This document shows, piece by piece, positions 8,234-16,991 of a stretch of DNA of 64,000 nucleotides (positions within the stretch are counted from its first letter, which is position 1; every line of letters starts with the position of its first letter). A model generated the notes under the pieces. That model saw only the letters and a program-made list of their open reading frames with translations. It was not told the DNA's origin and made no database searches. Both the position numbers and the translations under genes were made by a program. The stretch comes from Kyrpidia tusciae DSM 2912 (GTDB lineage: Bacteria > Bacillota > Bacilli > Kyrpidiales > Kyrpidiaceae). The DNA is taken from the NCBI RefSeq assembly GCF_000092905.1, contig NC_014098.1, forward strand, positions 3,038,001-3,102,000. The letters are read 5' to 3'.

Positions 8234-9487
8234 CTAATTCCTGATCAAGATCGCCATATACGGCAAGGTGGCGTAGCCGTTGTCCTTCAGGAGGCCCTCG
8301 ATGCGGCGGAGGTAGATCTGGTTGTGTTCGACGGTTCGGGAAAAGGATTGGATGAGCCGAACGGTCAGGTCCGGCGTCAGTCCTTGGTGGAAGGCCGCCA
8401 TGCCGATGAGGTGCATTTTGATCAGAGCGTAATGGAGAACCATCAGCACATAGTCGTCAAAGAGGGATGGACGGCCGCTGCACGGGAATAGGTTCTTGAA
8501 GACAAAGTTGACCAGATAGTTTTCAAGGATGTATCCGTGTTCTTCCATGAACGGTGCGTAGAAGTGAGCATAGGCCTTCTCGTAGCGTGCAGCGATGTTT
8601 TCCACCGGCTCTTCCGCCGTGTACTGAAGACCGTGCAGGCACTCGGCCAGACACTGCAGGTAGCGCTGACTGGAAATGCCCAGAGAAAACCGGATGTCCA
8701 CCAGTTCCTTGAGCAACTTCATTTGGATGGGAGATTGCGCGGGAATGGCATTCAGATGCTCGTGAAGATCTCCCTGCTCCATCCAGTGCAGGTAGGAACC
8801 GATCAAAGCCGGGATGCCGTCCGCCTGTCCCGTTCGGGCCAACTCGTCCGCCTTCCGGTAAAACAATCCCAACCAAAGCAGGCGATCCGCGAGAGCATAG
8901 GTGCGGTTTTGCAGGACCTGAATGGTGAAAACCCGCAACTCCCAAAAATATTTTGCGGGTTTGGCCGCATTGGACGGATCCGCCGCATTCAGTACCAGAC
9001 GGGCCGCCTGTCTGGTATCCTCCGGTTCCTCCAACAGGTCAAACTCCATAGGCTCCGGGCGCAACAGCGCCAGCCGGGCAACTTCCGGACACGACAATGT
9101 CGCAGACCTCTCCAGTACGCCGTTGACCTTGTGGATAGCCCTGGGGTATGTCGCGCACGTATCTGACAAGAAATCCTCTCCCAATTGAAGCTGGACCTTG
9201 CACCATTTGTCTTCAGACAAAAAAGGACACAACCCTTCGCGATCCATTTTTATTTTTCCGAAGTTGTCCGGACTGCGGTTCGATCTCACCCGTTGGATGT
9301 GCTTCTCAAAGAGACGGGTCAACACGGGATCGCGCACACGCTTATATTTTATGAAGGTCGTCTCATCAATAGAGACAGTCCATCCTTTACAACACGTGTC
9401 TTCGCAGTTCGGACCGATGCAGGAAAACGTTCGCAGATACTGGGGTACGAGAGCCGGGCTCACCTTCACGCGATTTCGTATCTCCAA
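8234..9487 (-). CDS. fliB: Flagellin lysine-N-methylase FliB
   Basis: A 417 aa protein with the cysteine pattern of the FliB family: SCIGPNCEDTCCKGWTVSID near the start, then LCPFL...WCKVQ and LSDTCATYPR, consistent with a metal or Fe-S site. FliB methylates surface lysines of flagellin. A TTG start at 9487 is supported by GGAGATTTGAAAG upstream. It follows hag and one small gene on the same strand, a context that fits flagellin as the substrate. The rest is helical, without other motifs that I recognise. The RES gene begins 3 bp after its stop. Confidence 0.9.
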   Translation of the reverse strand: MEIRNRVKVSPALVPQYLRTFSCIGPNCEDTCCKGWTVSIDETTFIKYKRVRDPVLTRLFEKHIQRVRSNRSPDNFGKIKMDREGLCPFLSEDKWCKVQLQLGEDFLSDTCATYPRAIHKVNGVLERSATLSCPEVARLALLRPEPMEFDLLEEPEDTRQAARLVLNAADPSNAAKPAKYFWELRVFTIQVLQNRTYALADRLLWLGLFYRKADELARTGQADGIPALIGSYLHWMEQGDLHEHLNAIPAQSPIQMKLLKELVDIRFSLGISSQRYLQCLAECLHGLQYTAEEPVENIAARYEKAYAHFYAPFMEEHGYILENYLVNFVFKNLFPCSGRPSLFDDYVLMVLHYALIKMHLIGMAAFHQGLTPDLTVRLIQSFSRTVEHNQIYLRRIEGLLKDNGYATLPYMAILIRN

Positions 9488-9532
9488 CTTTCAAATCTCC
9501 TTTTTGGCAGTTCCTCAGCCAAACATCAGAAT

Positions 9533-9904
9533 TTAGCATACCGCATAGCCATGCAATGTGTTCTCAAGACTTTCTTTCCATTCCCTATAACTTGGGAGCA
9601 ATCTCTCTTGCAATTGGACCATGAGTCCCGTGCTATTCCTCTGGTCGTAGAAATCCGCCATGGACTCCATCGCCGTCCAGATCTCCAGCAGGCAAGACTC
9701 CAAGTGATCGGCTTGACTGAGTTGGGGGAGAACCGGCTTCAGCGCTTCGTCCATGATGTATACGGCCTCTACGACATCCGCAAAGAGGAAAACCGTTCCA
9801 TGGATATGCCCGTCGTTCATCCTTTCCCGGATATGTTCAAGGGCTTCCAAACAGGTATCCGATAATACGAGAAGCCGTTGCGCCACCAACCTGTACTTCT
9901 CCAA
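9533..9904 (-). CDS. Hypothetical small helical protein between hag and fliB
   Basis: About 123 aa, predicted all-helical and acidic (MEKYRLVAQRLLVLSDTCLE, then EALKPVLPQLSQADHLESCL), with no motif that I recognise and no membrane segment. A TTG start at 9904 fits GGGAGG placed 7 bases upstream; the frame can be extended to 9919, but that start would overlap the ribosome site. It sits 200 bp after hag and 45 bp before fliB on the same strand, so a role in flagellin export, folding or modification is plausible but only inferred. Size and helicity resemble flagellar chaperones of the FliS type, but no sequence match is claimed. Confidence 0.7.
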   Translation of the reverse strand: MEKYRLVAQRLLVLSDTCLEALEHIRERMNDGHIHGTVFLFADVVEAVYIMDEALKPVLPQLSQADHLESCLLEIWTAMESMADFYDQRNSTGLMVQLQERLLPSYREWKESLENTLHGYAVC

Positions 9905-10050
9905 GACAGAGCCTCCCAAATTTACTCGGCGATGTTTCCATTTGGAAAAGAGGTAAACACCAGCACTCCGTCATAAACATTCGCAACAAAAGCCTCAAGG
10001 GTTCATCGTGCCAAGGACCCAAGAGAGACAACATCCAGATCCATAGATGG

Positions 10051-10088
10051 GTCGAAGGCGCCGTCCAATAGGAACGGCGCCTTTCGAC
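10051..10088 (-). terminator. Strong hairpin after hag
   Basis: GTCGAAGGCGCCGT and ACGGCGCCTTTCGAC are near-perfect inverted arms of about 14 bp starting 17 bp beyond the hag stop. There is no clear T tract on the minus strand, so it may act as an mRNA-stabilising 3' hairpin as well as, or instead of, a terminator. Confidence 0.6.
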
Positions 10089-10104
10089 TGAAACGCCCAA
10101 TGCC

Positions 10105-11589
10105 TTACCGCAACAATTGCAGCACCAGCTGCGGCTGTTGGTTCGCCTGGGCCAACATCGCGGTCGCGGCTTGTTGAAGGATGTTGTTCTTTGTGAAGTT
10201 CATCATTTCTTGGGCCATATCAACGTCGCGGATCCGGGATTCGGCTGCAGTTAGGTTTTCGGCTGCAGTCCCCAAGTTATTGATAGTATGCTCAAGTCTG
10301 TTCTGAATCGCACCCAAATTCGAGCGAGCTGTCGAAACGGTATTTATCGCCTTATCAATAGTGGTAATAGCTGCTGTTGCATTTGCTTGCGTTGTAATAT
10401 CAATTCCTCTTACTACAACAGCCTGTTTAGTAATGTTCCCATTAGCATCGGCGGTTGCTGCAGTGGAAGCACCGGACGTGTAATCGGACTTGACAACCGT
10501 AAAGGTGGAGGACTGACCGTCAGTAGGGGCGGTAGCGCCGGTAGCAAAAGACACTTTGTCTCCATTTGTTAGAGTAAAGTTATAGATAGTATTTGCTGTT
10601 GCTGTTCCATTAACAGTCGCCACAATTGCTCCTGTAGAATCTTTCAAAATAAACTTCTCTGAACCTGCTGTTCCATCATAAGTAATGGTATAGTCTCCTG
10701 GGGCCAAGGAATCAGCTTTGGTCATTTGAACCCCCACCAAACCTGCTGTGTTAGCAGTTTCCGACAAGTCTGCCCCGCTTGCGCTGATCGTAACCGTTGC
10801 AGCAGATGCGGTCGAAATGGCACCACTAAAGCCGATGTCTATTACATTGTTCCCCTTGGCATCCGTCAGCGTCACCGCTCCACCGGTACCAGCAGCCTGG
10901 TTGATAGCAGAAGCGACAATGTTGCCGCTAGCGTCTTTAAGTAAAATATCAAAATTACTGCCATTAGCTACTGTTGTTAACGTATATACGCCCTCGGTTA
11001 AAAATTGGTTGTCTGCCAAATCCGCAAGCGTAACGTTACCTGCCGCTCCGGAAACTGTTGCACTTCTGGAAGCTACGTCTGCGGTCACACCCAGAGTTTT
11101 GGCATCCAGTGCATTAATGGACAAGGAAATGGTTTGACCTTCGTTAGCACCGATTTGGAAATTCCCGTTAAATCCACCCCCCAACAGGTTTTTTGTATTA
11201 AATTCGGTTGTATTAGAAATACGGGAGATTTCTTTTGCGAGTTGGTCCACCTCTTTTTGTAATGCTTTACGGTCGTCATCGGTATTGGTATCATTAGAAG
11301 CCTGAACAGCTAACTCACGCATACGTTGAAGAATGGAATGTGTCTCATTCAAGGCACCTTCACCCGTTTGAATCAATGAAATAGCGTCTTGAGCATTACG
11401 GTTTGCCATATCCAATCCACGAATCTGTCCGCGCATCTTTTCAGAGATCGCCAGACCCGCCGCGTCGTCCCCCGCCCGGTTGATCCGGTAGCCGGAAGAC
11501 AGTTTTTCCAGAGACTTTTGGGTTTCTGTGTTGTTGATCGACAGTTGCCTCCACGCGTTCATAGCCGACAAGTTGTGGTTGATAATCAT
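10105..11589 (-). CDS. hag: Flagellin with duplicated central insert domain
   Basis: A 494 aa filament subunit. Residues 1-145 ([36 protein letters not shown]) and the last ~95 residues ([19 protein letters not shown]-like stretch, [14 protein letters not shown], ending [11 protein letters not shown]) are the conserved D0/D1 coiled-coil arms. The middle (about 150-400) is Ser/Thr/Ala/Gly-rich beta sequence with two related units (VYTLTT...[12 protein letters not shown] and DYTITY...[12 protein letters not shown]). GGAGGG lies 9 bases before the ATG. A SigD-like promoter precedes it and a large hairpin follows it. CsrA, encoded upstream, represses hag translation in B. subtilis. GC content is visibly lower than in the neighbouring csrA. 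Confidence 0.97.
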   Translation of the reverse strand: MIINHNLSAMNAWRQLSINNTETQKSLEKLSSGYRINRAGDDAAGLAISEKMRGQIRGLDMANRNAQDAISLIQTGEGALNETHSILQRMRELAVQASNDTNTDDDRKALQKEVDQLAKEISRISNTTEFNTKNLLGGGFNGNFQIGANEGQTISLSINALDAKTLGVTADVASRSATVSGAAGNVTLADLADNQFLTEGVYTLTTVANGSNFDILLKDASGNIVASAINQAAGTGGAVTLTDAKGNNVIDIGFSGAISTASAATVTISASGADLSETANTAGLVGVQMTKADSLAPGDYTITYDGTAGSEKFILKDSTGAIVATVNGTATANTIYNFTLTNGDKVSFATGATAPTDGQSSTFTVVKSDYTSGASTAATADANGNITKQAVVVRGIDITTQANATAAITTIDKAINTVSTARSNLGAIQNRLEHTINNLGTAAENLTAAESRIRDVDMAQEMMNFTKNNILQQAATAMLAQANQQPQLVLQLLR

Positions 11590-11686
11590 CCTTCGTTACC
11601 CTCCCTAGTGGTGTGTATCCGACGGCGTCCGTGCCTGCCGGTGACCGTTCCGCCGTCGGCCGCCGGCGGAGTCCGGTCACTATATA

Positions 11687-11713
11687 CAATCGGACGCAGA
11701 GGTCCATTGTTTA
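11687..11713 (-). promoter_or_regulatory. SigD-type promoter of hag
   Basis: On the minus strand TAAA (11713-11710), 16 bases, then CCGATTG (11693-11687) match the SigD consensus TAAA-N14-16-CCGATAT with the last bases altered. It lies about 100 bp upstream of the hag start, leaving a long leader where CsrA could bind around the GGAGGG ribosome site. Confidence 0.65.
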
Positions 11714-11850
11714 ACTCCGAGTTCGATCTTTGAGTCGGCTTTTTTCCCGGTGGGCACCAAAGGCCGGTCGTTGGCGGCGAACATCGCCTCAAATCGGATT
11801 CGGAGGGCGGATTTCCTCTCCGAAGGGGCCCGTTGTTTCGCCGACCTTTA

Positions 11851-12114
11851 CTATCCATTGTCGGGACCCGGATCCCCCGGGCGAGGGGGATCGGCATTCA
11901 ACGCCCCCAAGAGCCGGTCCAGAGCGTCACGGCTTTGGGCCGCCCGGCGGTTTTCCTCCCGGATCTGCTCAAACACTTCCTCCCGGTGGACGGCGACCGA
12001 GCGGGGCGCGTCGATCCCGAGGCGCACCACCTCCCCTCGGACTTCCAGCACCACCACCCGCACGTCCTCGCCGATGACAATGGCTTCCCCGGCGCGCCGG
12101 CTGAGGACCAGCAT
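11851..12114 (-). CDS. csrA: Carbon storage regulator CsrA
   Basis: An 87 aa RNA-binding translational repressor. MLVLSRRAGEAIVIGEDVRV and VRLGIDAPRSVAVHREEVF are the canonical CsrA strands that bind GGA-containing leaders. In B. subtilis, CsrA blocks hag translation and is sequestered by FliW. The tail after REENRRAA is about 25 residues longer than in short homologues and Pro/Asp-rich. The ATG shares one base with the fliW stop (TGATG), so the two are translationally coupled. The frame is open far upstream, but only this start gives the conserved N-terminus. Confidence 0.96.
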   Translation of the reverse strand: MLVLSRRAGEAIVIGEDVRVVVLEVRGEVVRLGIDAPRSVAVHREEVFEQIREENRRAAQSRDALDRLLGALNADPPRPGDPGPDNG

Positions 12115-12554
12115 CAGGCTCCGACCGCCTCGGGCCGGCGGGGAAACAGGGGATGGCGCAGGCTGTGGGGGGACTCGACCGGCACCCACTGCACTCCCCG
12201 GCGCTGCCGCACATCCACCACCAGGGGAGCCCGGAGGTTGACCGTCGCCTGCAGAGGATCCTCCGGGACCCGGACGATGGCCAGCACCATCACGTCCTCC
12301 GCCCGAGCCCCGGGGAGCAGGTCGTCGGGCACCTCGATTTTGAAGTCTGGCACGATCAAAAAGGGATCGACCACCAGAAAGGCCGGCTCTCCCTCCTCCC
12401 CGATCAGACGAAACCATCGTTCGTGGCCCGGAATCGGTTGCAACACAAAGGCCCGGACCTCCGGGAACCCGGGAATGCCTTCCTCAAAGCGAATCAGCGG
12501 CACATCTTCCGGCCAGGTGCCGCTGCGGCCCGATTCCTCTGTGGTGACAATCAT
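12114..12554 (-). CDS. fliW: Flagellar assembly factor FliW
   Basis: A 146 aa protein. The core (PLIRFEEGIPGFPEVRAFVL, RWFRLIGEEGEPAFLVVDPF, VMVLAIVRVPEDPLQATVNL) is typical FliW, which binds both CsrA and flagellin and so releases hag mRNA from CsrA when flagellin is low. The start at MIVTTEE follows CGGAGGGAGAAAGGC. It overlaps csrA by one base and lies two genes before hag, the classical partner-switch layout. Confidence 0.95.
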   Translation of the reverse strand: MIVTTEESGRSGTWPEDVPLIRFEEGIPGFPEVRAFVLQPIPGHERWFRLIGEEGEPAFLVVDPFLIVPDFKIEVPDDLLPGARAEDVMVLAIVRVPEDPLQATVNLRAPLVVDVRQRRGVQWVPVESPHSLRHPLFPRRPEAVGA

Positions 12555-12869
12555 GCCTTTCTCCCTCCGTTTTTCTGGGTCTAGCCCATTCCCGCCCTTG
12601 CCCGCCACTGCAAAATCGTCCGCTGCGAGAGAGGCCGGCGCGAAGCCGGATGTGGGCAGTCGAGACCGCGGTAACTGACATCGGACACACTTGACCAACA
12701 CCAGCGGCGACCAAATCGACTGCCGACGGCCAACGGCAACTAAAGGGAACGCAGAAGGCCAACGTCAACGGACGCCGAACGGACTGCATGCGGCCAAGGC
12801 CGCGGCGACCGCGACGACCGGAGTCCGCACGCAGGAGAACAGGGCCAAAAGCTGTAGTGGCAGATGGCT
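12555..12869. other. Gap inside the flagellar operon
   Basis: 315 bp between the DUF6470 gene and fliW without a credible gene. On the minus strand there are two imperfect copies of GTTG(A/C)CGTTGGCC, about 28 bp apart. A separate promoter for fliW-csrA could sit here, but none was recognised. Confidence 0.4.
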
Positions 12870-13448
12870 TTAGCCCCGCTCGTCCACCAACAGCCCCGGC
12901 AAAGGCGGCGGGATGATCGTCACGGCGCCGGGCCGGCGTACGTAGGCGTCCACGGTGCCGGGATGGAAGCTCACCTCGGGCGGGTGGACGGCGGGGTTGA
13001 GATCCACCCGACCCGGCTGCACCCGGATATCCGCCTGTCCGGGCCGGTAGGTGATATGTACCGAGAACGGCCGGGGTACCAGAGCGGGGATCCAATCCGG
13101 AGGGCCGGTCACCTCCCGCAGCGCCCAGTCGGCGATGGGGTTGCCGCCGCGCTCGATATGGGCGAACCGGTCTCCCCACTGTGCAGCCTCGGCGATGCCG
13201 TCTGCGTTCACCTGCCGGGACCGGGCGGCCTCGCTCCGGGAGAGCTCCAAGGGCGACATCAATCCCACCTGGGCGAAGGCCTCACTCTGGTCGATCTCCA
13301 GCCGGCCGGCGGTTCGGCGGATCTCCACCCTGGCAAGCTCCTGGTGCATGTTGAGATCCGCCGGCGGCTGGGCGATCCTCCACTCCGGCGGTCGGGTCTG
13401 CAGGCCGATCTGCGCAAACTCTTGCCGAATCTGAATCTGCGGGACCAG
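12870..13448 (-). CDS. DUF6470 family (YviE-like) flagellar-locus protein, probable CTG start
   Basis: About 192 aa, the length of B. subtilis YviE, in the same position between flgL and fliW. The frame begins VPQIQIRQEFAQIGLQTRPP; a downstream ATG at 13349 (MHQELARVE) would drop 33 conserved-looking residues. No ATG, GTG or TTG fits the true N-terminus, but CTG at 13448 has GGGAGG 8 bases upstream, so CTG initiation is proposed. Alternating Q-I-x-I segments and SFHPGTVDAYVRRPG are predicted beta strands. Its molecular role is unknown. The final residues (LLVDERG) end 315 bp before fliW. Confidence 0.75.
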   Translation of the reverse strand: MVPQIQIRQEFAQIGLQTRPPEWRIAQPPADLNMHQELARVEIRRTAGRLEIDQSEAFAQVGLMSPLELSRSEAARSRQVNADGIAEAAQWGDRFAHIERGGNPIADWALREVTGPPDWIPALVPRPFSVHITYRPGQADIRVQPGRVDLNPAVHPPEVSFHPGTVDAYVRRPGAVTIIPPPLPGLLVDERG

Positions 13449-13660
13449 CGGTCCTCCCTCCCTTCGGCCGCGGTGGGGAGCGGCGGCGCGATCCGCCGCA
13501 GCGACAGCGCAACGGGGTGACCGGTAGCTTGGTGCCGGGCCGCTGGGCGGCCGGGCGTCGGATGGCGGTAGGCCGGTGGGGAGCGGAGGCGTGGCACACC
13601 TGACGCCCAGGCGTCCGGACCTGGCTGCTCGACCGGCGGTTCATCCCCCGGCGACGACGC

Positions 13661-14551
13661 CTATTTCAAAAAATCCACCAAACTCGGCATCAGCACCCGG
13701 GCACCGACGGCCAGGGAAGCCATGTGGACATTCTCCGCCGACTTCAGGTCGATCGCCAGCTTCCCCATATCCGCATCCTCCGTCTTCGAGAGCAGCGACG
13801 TCAAATTCTGCACCATATCCCCCAGGCGATTTTGCGCCAGATCCACGCGATTCGACCGGGCCCCCACGTCCGCCCGCACCTCCAACATCTTGCTGTAGCG
13901 CGAGTCGATTTTGCCGAGCGCATCTTCGATCTTCGCCGTGTCGTTCCCGTTCAACCCGTCCCGGAGCTGCTTCAACACCGCGAACACATTGTCCGCCTCG
14001 GTCGGCGAGCCGAAAAACCGGCTGCCCGGCACATTGACGTCCAGGTGCACCCCGTCCCCGATGTCGTAGAGCACCTGGCCGCCGTTCGTCACCGAAGACT
14101 CGGGATTCGCGGTGTCGTAGGGCTTCGTCGTCGTCGCCTGGCCGTTAAAAATATATTTTCCATTATACTGGGAGTTCCCGATGGTCACCATCTGCTGCAG
14201 GAGCTGGTCCACCTCCGAGGCGAGGGCCTGGCGGGCGTCCGGGGGCACGGTGTCGGACGCCCCCTCCACCGCCAACTCCCGGGCCCGCTTGATCACATCC
14301 CCGGCTTGGTTCATGACCGTGTCCGTATAATCCAGCCAGCCCTTCGCCATATCGGCATTTTGCTGGTACTGGCCATAGTACGCGACCTGGGCTTTGTAGC
14401 GCATGGCGAACCCCACACCGACGGGATCGTCCGCCGGGCGGTTGATCCGCTTGCCCGAGGCCGCCTGGTCCTGGAGGCTGCTCAGGCGGCGATAGCTGTT
14501 CTGCAGGTCGAGCAAAAACTGTTGGGTGAGCATGCCCTGGGTCACCCGCAT
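13661..14551 (-). CDS. flgL: Flagellar hook-filament junction protein FlgL
   Basis: A 296 aa protein. MRVTQGMLTQQFLLDLQNSY and ASGKRINRPADDPVGVGFAM are the flagellin-like N-terminal arm, and the C-terminus (MASLAVGARVLMPSLVDFLK) is the family end. It forms the junction between FlgK and the filament. ATG 14551 has AAGGAGG 8 bases upstream and is preferred over a GTG at 14560. It follows flgK by about 130 bp on the same strand. Confidence 0.95.
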   Translation of the reverse strand: MRVTQGMLTQQFLLDLQNSYRRLSSLQDQAASGKRINRPADDPVGVGFAMRYKAQVAYYGQYQQNADMAKGWLDYTDTVMNQAGDVIKRARELAVEGASDTVPPDARQALASEVDQLLQQMVTIGNSQYNGKYIFNGQATTTKPYDTANPESSVTNGGQVLYDIGDGVHLDVNVPGSRFFGSPTEADNVFAVLKQLRDGLNGNDTAKIEDALGKIDSRYSKMLEVRADVGARSNRVDLAQNRLGDMVQNLTSLLSKTEDADMGKLAIDLKSAENVHMASLAVGARVLMPSLVDFLK

Positions 14552-14680
14552 GGTGCGCACCTCCTTGTATGCGGTGGTGGGGGACGGCGATGGGTCAAGG
14601 CGGCAGCCGGCGAACCGGGCCGGGCGGCCCTCCGGGGCCCGCGACCGGCGCTTCCCGACTTCTCCGGCGCACCCCGGCGG

Positions 14681-16303
14681 CTACAGTCCCACCACGCCGG
14701 TGCCGTTGATCAGCTTGTCCAGCATCTGGTCAATGGCGGTCACCATCCGGGCCGAGGCGCCGTACGCCTGCTGAAACCGAATCATGTTCGCCATCTCCTC
14801 GTCAATGGACACCCCCGCCACCGACTGGCGCTTGCCGTCGAGCTGCTGCACCAGGACCTCCTGGTTGGCCACTTGGCGCTCGGCCTCCTGGCTTTGCACC
14901 CCGAGGCCGCCGATCACCGCCTGAAAATAGTCGTCCAATGTCCCGTTGGTCAGGGGTGTCGGCACCCCGAGCCCGGTGTAGTCGATCTTCGTATCCTTGA
15001 TGTTGTTGATGGCGATGGCCAGGGTCCCGTCCCCGGCCAGGCCCGTCAGAGGGTCGGTGCCCTTCTGGGGGGCGGTGGTCAGGGCCGAGGCGATGTTCCC
15101 CACGTCACTCACGATGTCCGGCGACACGGCGATGGTCGCCGCGGTGATCGGGCCGCCGTTCGGATCTGTCGACACGAAAAAATCCCCACCGGGCCCGTTT
15201 AGGGAGTACCCCAGCCGGTGCAGGCCGTTCAGGCCGTTCACCGTCACCGCGGCCCCTTTGGGGATGGTGGCCACCTGGGTGCCGTCCGCCAGGGTGGTGA
15301 TCAGATCCGCCGGCACTTGGTCCCCCTGCTTAAACTGACGCCCGTCCGCCAGGGTGACATCCACCGGGAACGTCGGCGCCCCGCCGCCCGAGCCGACCAG
15401 GGTCCAGTCCCCGGGCAGTTTGATCGTCATTTTGCCGTTGGCCAAACCGTTGGCAAAGGCATCCAATTGAGCGCGATAAGAGGCCACATCCTGCCGTGCC
15501 TCAAGCAGACCCTTGAGTTCGCCGCCCCCAACCGTGAGATTGGCCGGGTCCAGAGAAGTGACCGTGCTATTTTGCAAGACCGTCTGCCCGCCGATGGTGA
15601 GCGTATAGGTACCGCCCGACTCGGTGGCCTGGACATCCGCCAACTGCGACAACTGATCCACCAAATAGTCCCGCCGGTCCAGCAGGTCGTTGGGCTGGTC
15701 GCCCACCTGGCGGATCTCGGCGATTTGGTTGTTCAGGGTGGCGATTTGGTTGAGGTAAGAATTGACCTGGGTGACCTTGGCCTGAAGGCTCCGCTGGAGG
15801 TCGGCGTCCAGATCGGACAACTGCTTGGCCGTCTGGTTCAGGGTCTGGGCCACGGCGATCCCCGTCTGCTTCACCTGCATCCGGGCGGCCAGGTCGTCCG
15901 AATTGGGGCCCAGCTTGCCCCAGGCATTCCAAAAATTCGCCATCACCGTGGCCAGGCCCGAATCCGAGGGCTCATTGAGAATCGCGGAAATTTTGTCCAG
16001 GGCGTCCTGACGCACATTCCACTCGCCGAGATACTGATTCTGGTGGCGGTACTGGTCGTCCAAAAATTGATCCCGCAGCCGGGTGATCTGCTCCACCTGA
16101 ACCCCGGTGCCGATCTGGCCCGGGGTCGCCGTTTTGTACAGAGACGGCATCTCAATGGGCGTGGATGCGGACAGGTCCACCCGCTGCCGGGTATAACCCG
16201 GGGTATTGGCGTTGTCGATGTTGTGACTCGCCGTGTTGATGGCCGCCTGCTGGCCCCGCAGTCCCCGCACGGCCGTTTCCAATCCGAAAAATGTCCACAG
16301 CAC
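14681..16303 (-). CDS. flgK: Flagellar hook-associated protein FlgK
   Basis: A 540 aa protein. The true N-terminus (MLWTFFGLETAVRGLRGQQA, then TASHNIDNANTPGYTRQRV) begins at a GTG at 16303 preceded by GAGGGGG; the longer open frame upstream overlaps flgN and is GC-rich shadow. The C-terminus (ANMIRFQQAYGASARMVTAI) carries the D0 helix typical of rod/hook proteins. It caps the hook before FlgL and is exported by the flagellar type III system. It lies 13 bp after flgN. Confidence 0.95.
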   Translation of the reverse strand: MLWTFFGLETAVRGLRGQQAAINTASHNIDNANTPGYTRQRVDLSASTPIEMPSLYKTATPGQIGTGVQVEQITRLRDQFLDDQYRHQNQYLGEWNVRQDALDKISAILNEPSDSGLATVMANFWNAWGKLGPNSDDLAARMQVKQTGIAVAQTLNQTAKQLSDLDADLQRSLQAKVTQVNSYLNQIATLNNQIAEIRQVGDQPNDLLDRRDYLVDQLSQLADVQATESGGTYTLTIGGQTVLQNSTVTSLDPANLTVGGGELKGLLEARQDVASYRAQLDAFANGLANGKMTIKLPGDWTLVGSGGGAPTFPVDVTLADGRQFKQGDQVPADLITTLADGTQVATIPKGAAVTVNGLNGLHRLGYSLNGPGGDFFVSTDPNGGPITAATIAVSPDIVSDVGNIASALTTAPQKGTDPLTGLAGDGTLAIAINNIKDTKIDYTGLGVPTPLTNGTLDDYFQAVIGGLGVQSQEAERQVANQEVLVQQLDGKRQSVAGVSIDEEMANMIRFQQAYGASARMVTAIDQMLDKLINGTGVVGL

Positions 16304-16316
16304 GATGCATTCCCCC

Positions 16317-16991
16317 TCACGCCCGGGTGTCGAACAGTCGCGCCCCGGCCGCAGGCATCCCGCTCCGCGGCGGCACCGGCGCTCCGGCGGCACCCCTCGC
16401 AGGACCGGTGCCGGAGGGAACGGCAGGAGCGCCCGCCGACTGGGGACCGTAGGCCGTGCCTGCAAGGCCGCCCTCGGGTTGGGGGCCGTGGAAGGACGCG
16501 CCGGCGGGGCCGCCCGCCGCATCGGGGCCGTAGGGCCGCGCACCATCCGGCGGGCCGTACACTCCGGTATCCTGCGCCGCGGTGATCACGTCGATCATCT
16601 GGCGCACGTAGGTCAGGGACTGCTCGGTCAGGGCCCGGTTCTGGTCGTTCACCCGCTCCAGTTCCGTCAGAACCCTGTCGAATTCCCCGGCGATCTCCTC
16701 CATCCGCCGGCGGGTGGCCGGTCCCACCCGCTCGGCCACCGTTGACAGCCGAAGCTCGTCGGGCCGGATTCCCCACTCCTCGGCCAGCGCTTCCCCGATC
16801 GCCAGTCGGCGGCGCTCATGGGCGGCAATCCGCTTCATCCGCTCATCCATGCCCCGCACAATCCGATCGAGAGCCTCCATATCCCCGGCGACTAGCGCCT
16901 CTCGCTGACGCTGGCCATCCTCCACAAGGCCCTGGTACTCCTTGAGCAGATCCTCCACCGTCTGCACGAGATGTTGTACCTTCTCATTCAT
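16317..16991 (-). CDS. flgN: FlgN family export chaperone with long Gly/Pro tail
   Basis: A 224 aa protein. Residues 1-145 are a helical FlgN domain (MNEKVQHLVQTVEDLLKEYQ, HERRRLAIGEALAEEWGI) that chaperones FlgK and FlgL for export. Residues 146-224 are a low-complexity Gly/Pro/Ala-rich tail (repeated GP, PYGPD, GPQ units) absent from typical FlgN proteins of about 140-160 aa. The start overlaps the flgM stop by 4 bp. Confidence 0.88.
   Translation of the reverse strand: MNEKVQHLVQTVEDLLKEYQGLVEDGQRQREALVAGDMEALDRIVRGMDERMKRIAAHERRRLAIGEALAEEWGIRPDELRLSTVAERVGPATRRRMEEIAGEFDRVLTELERVNDQNRALTEQSLTYVRQMIDVITAAQDTGVYGPPDGARPYGPDAAGGPAGASFHGPQPEGGLAGTAYGPQSAGAPAVPSGTGPARGAAGAPVPPRSGMPAAGARLFDTRA

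Noticed and set aside
11851-12417. 188-codon extended frame over csrA
   Set aside because: High GC keeps the frame open; only the last 87 codons match CsrA and the start couples to fliW.
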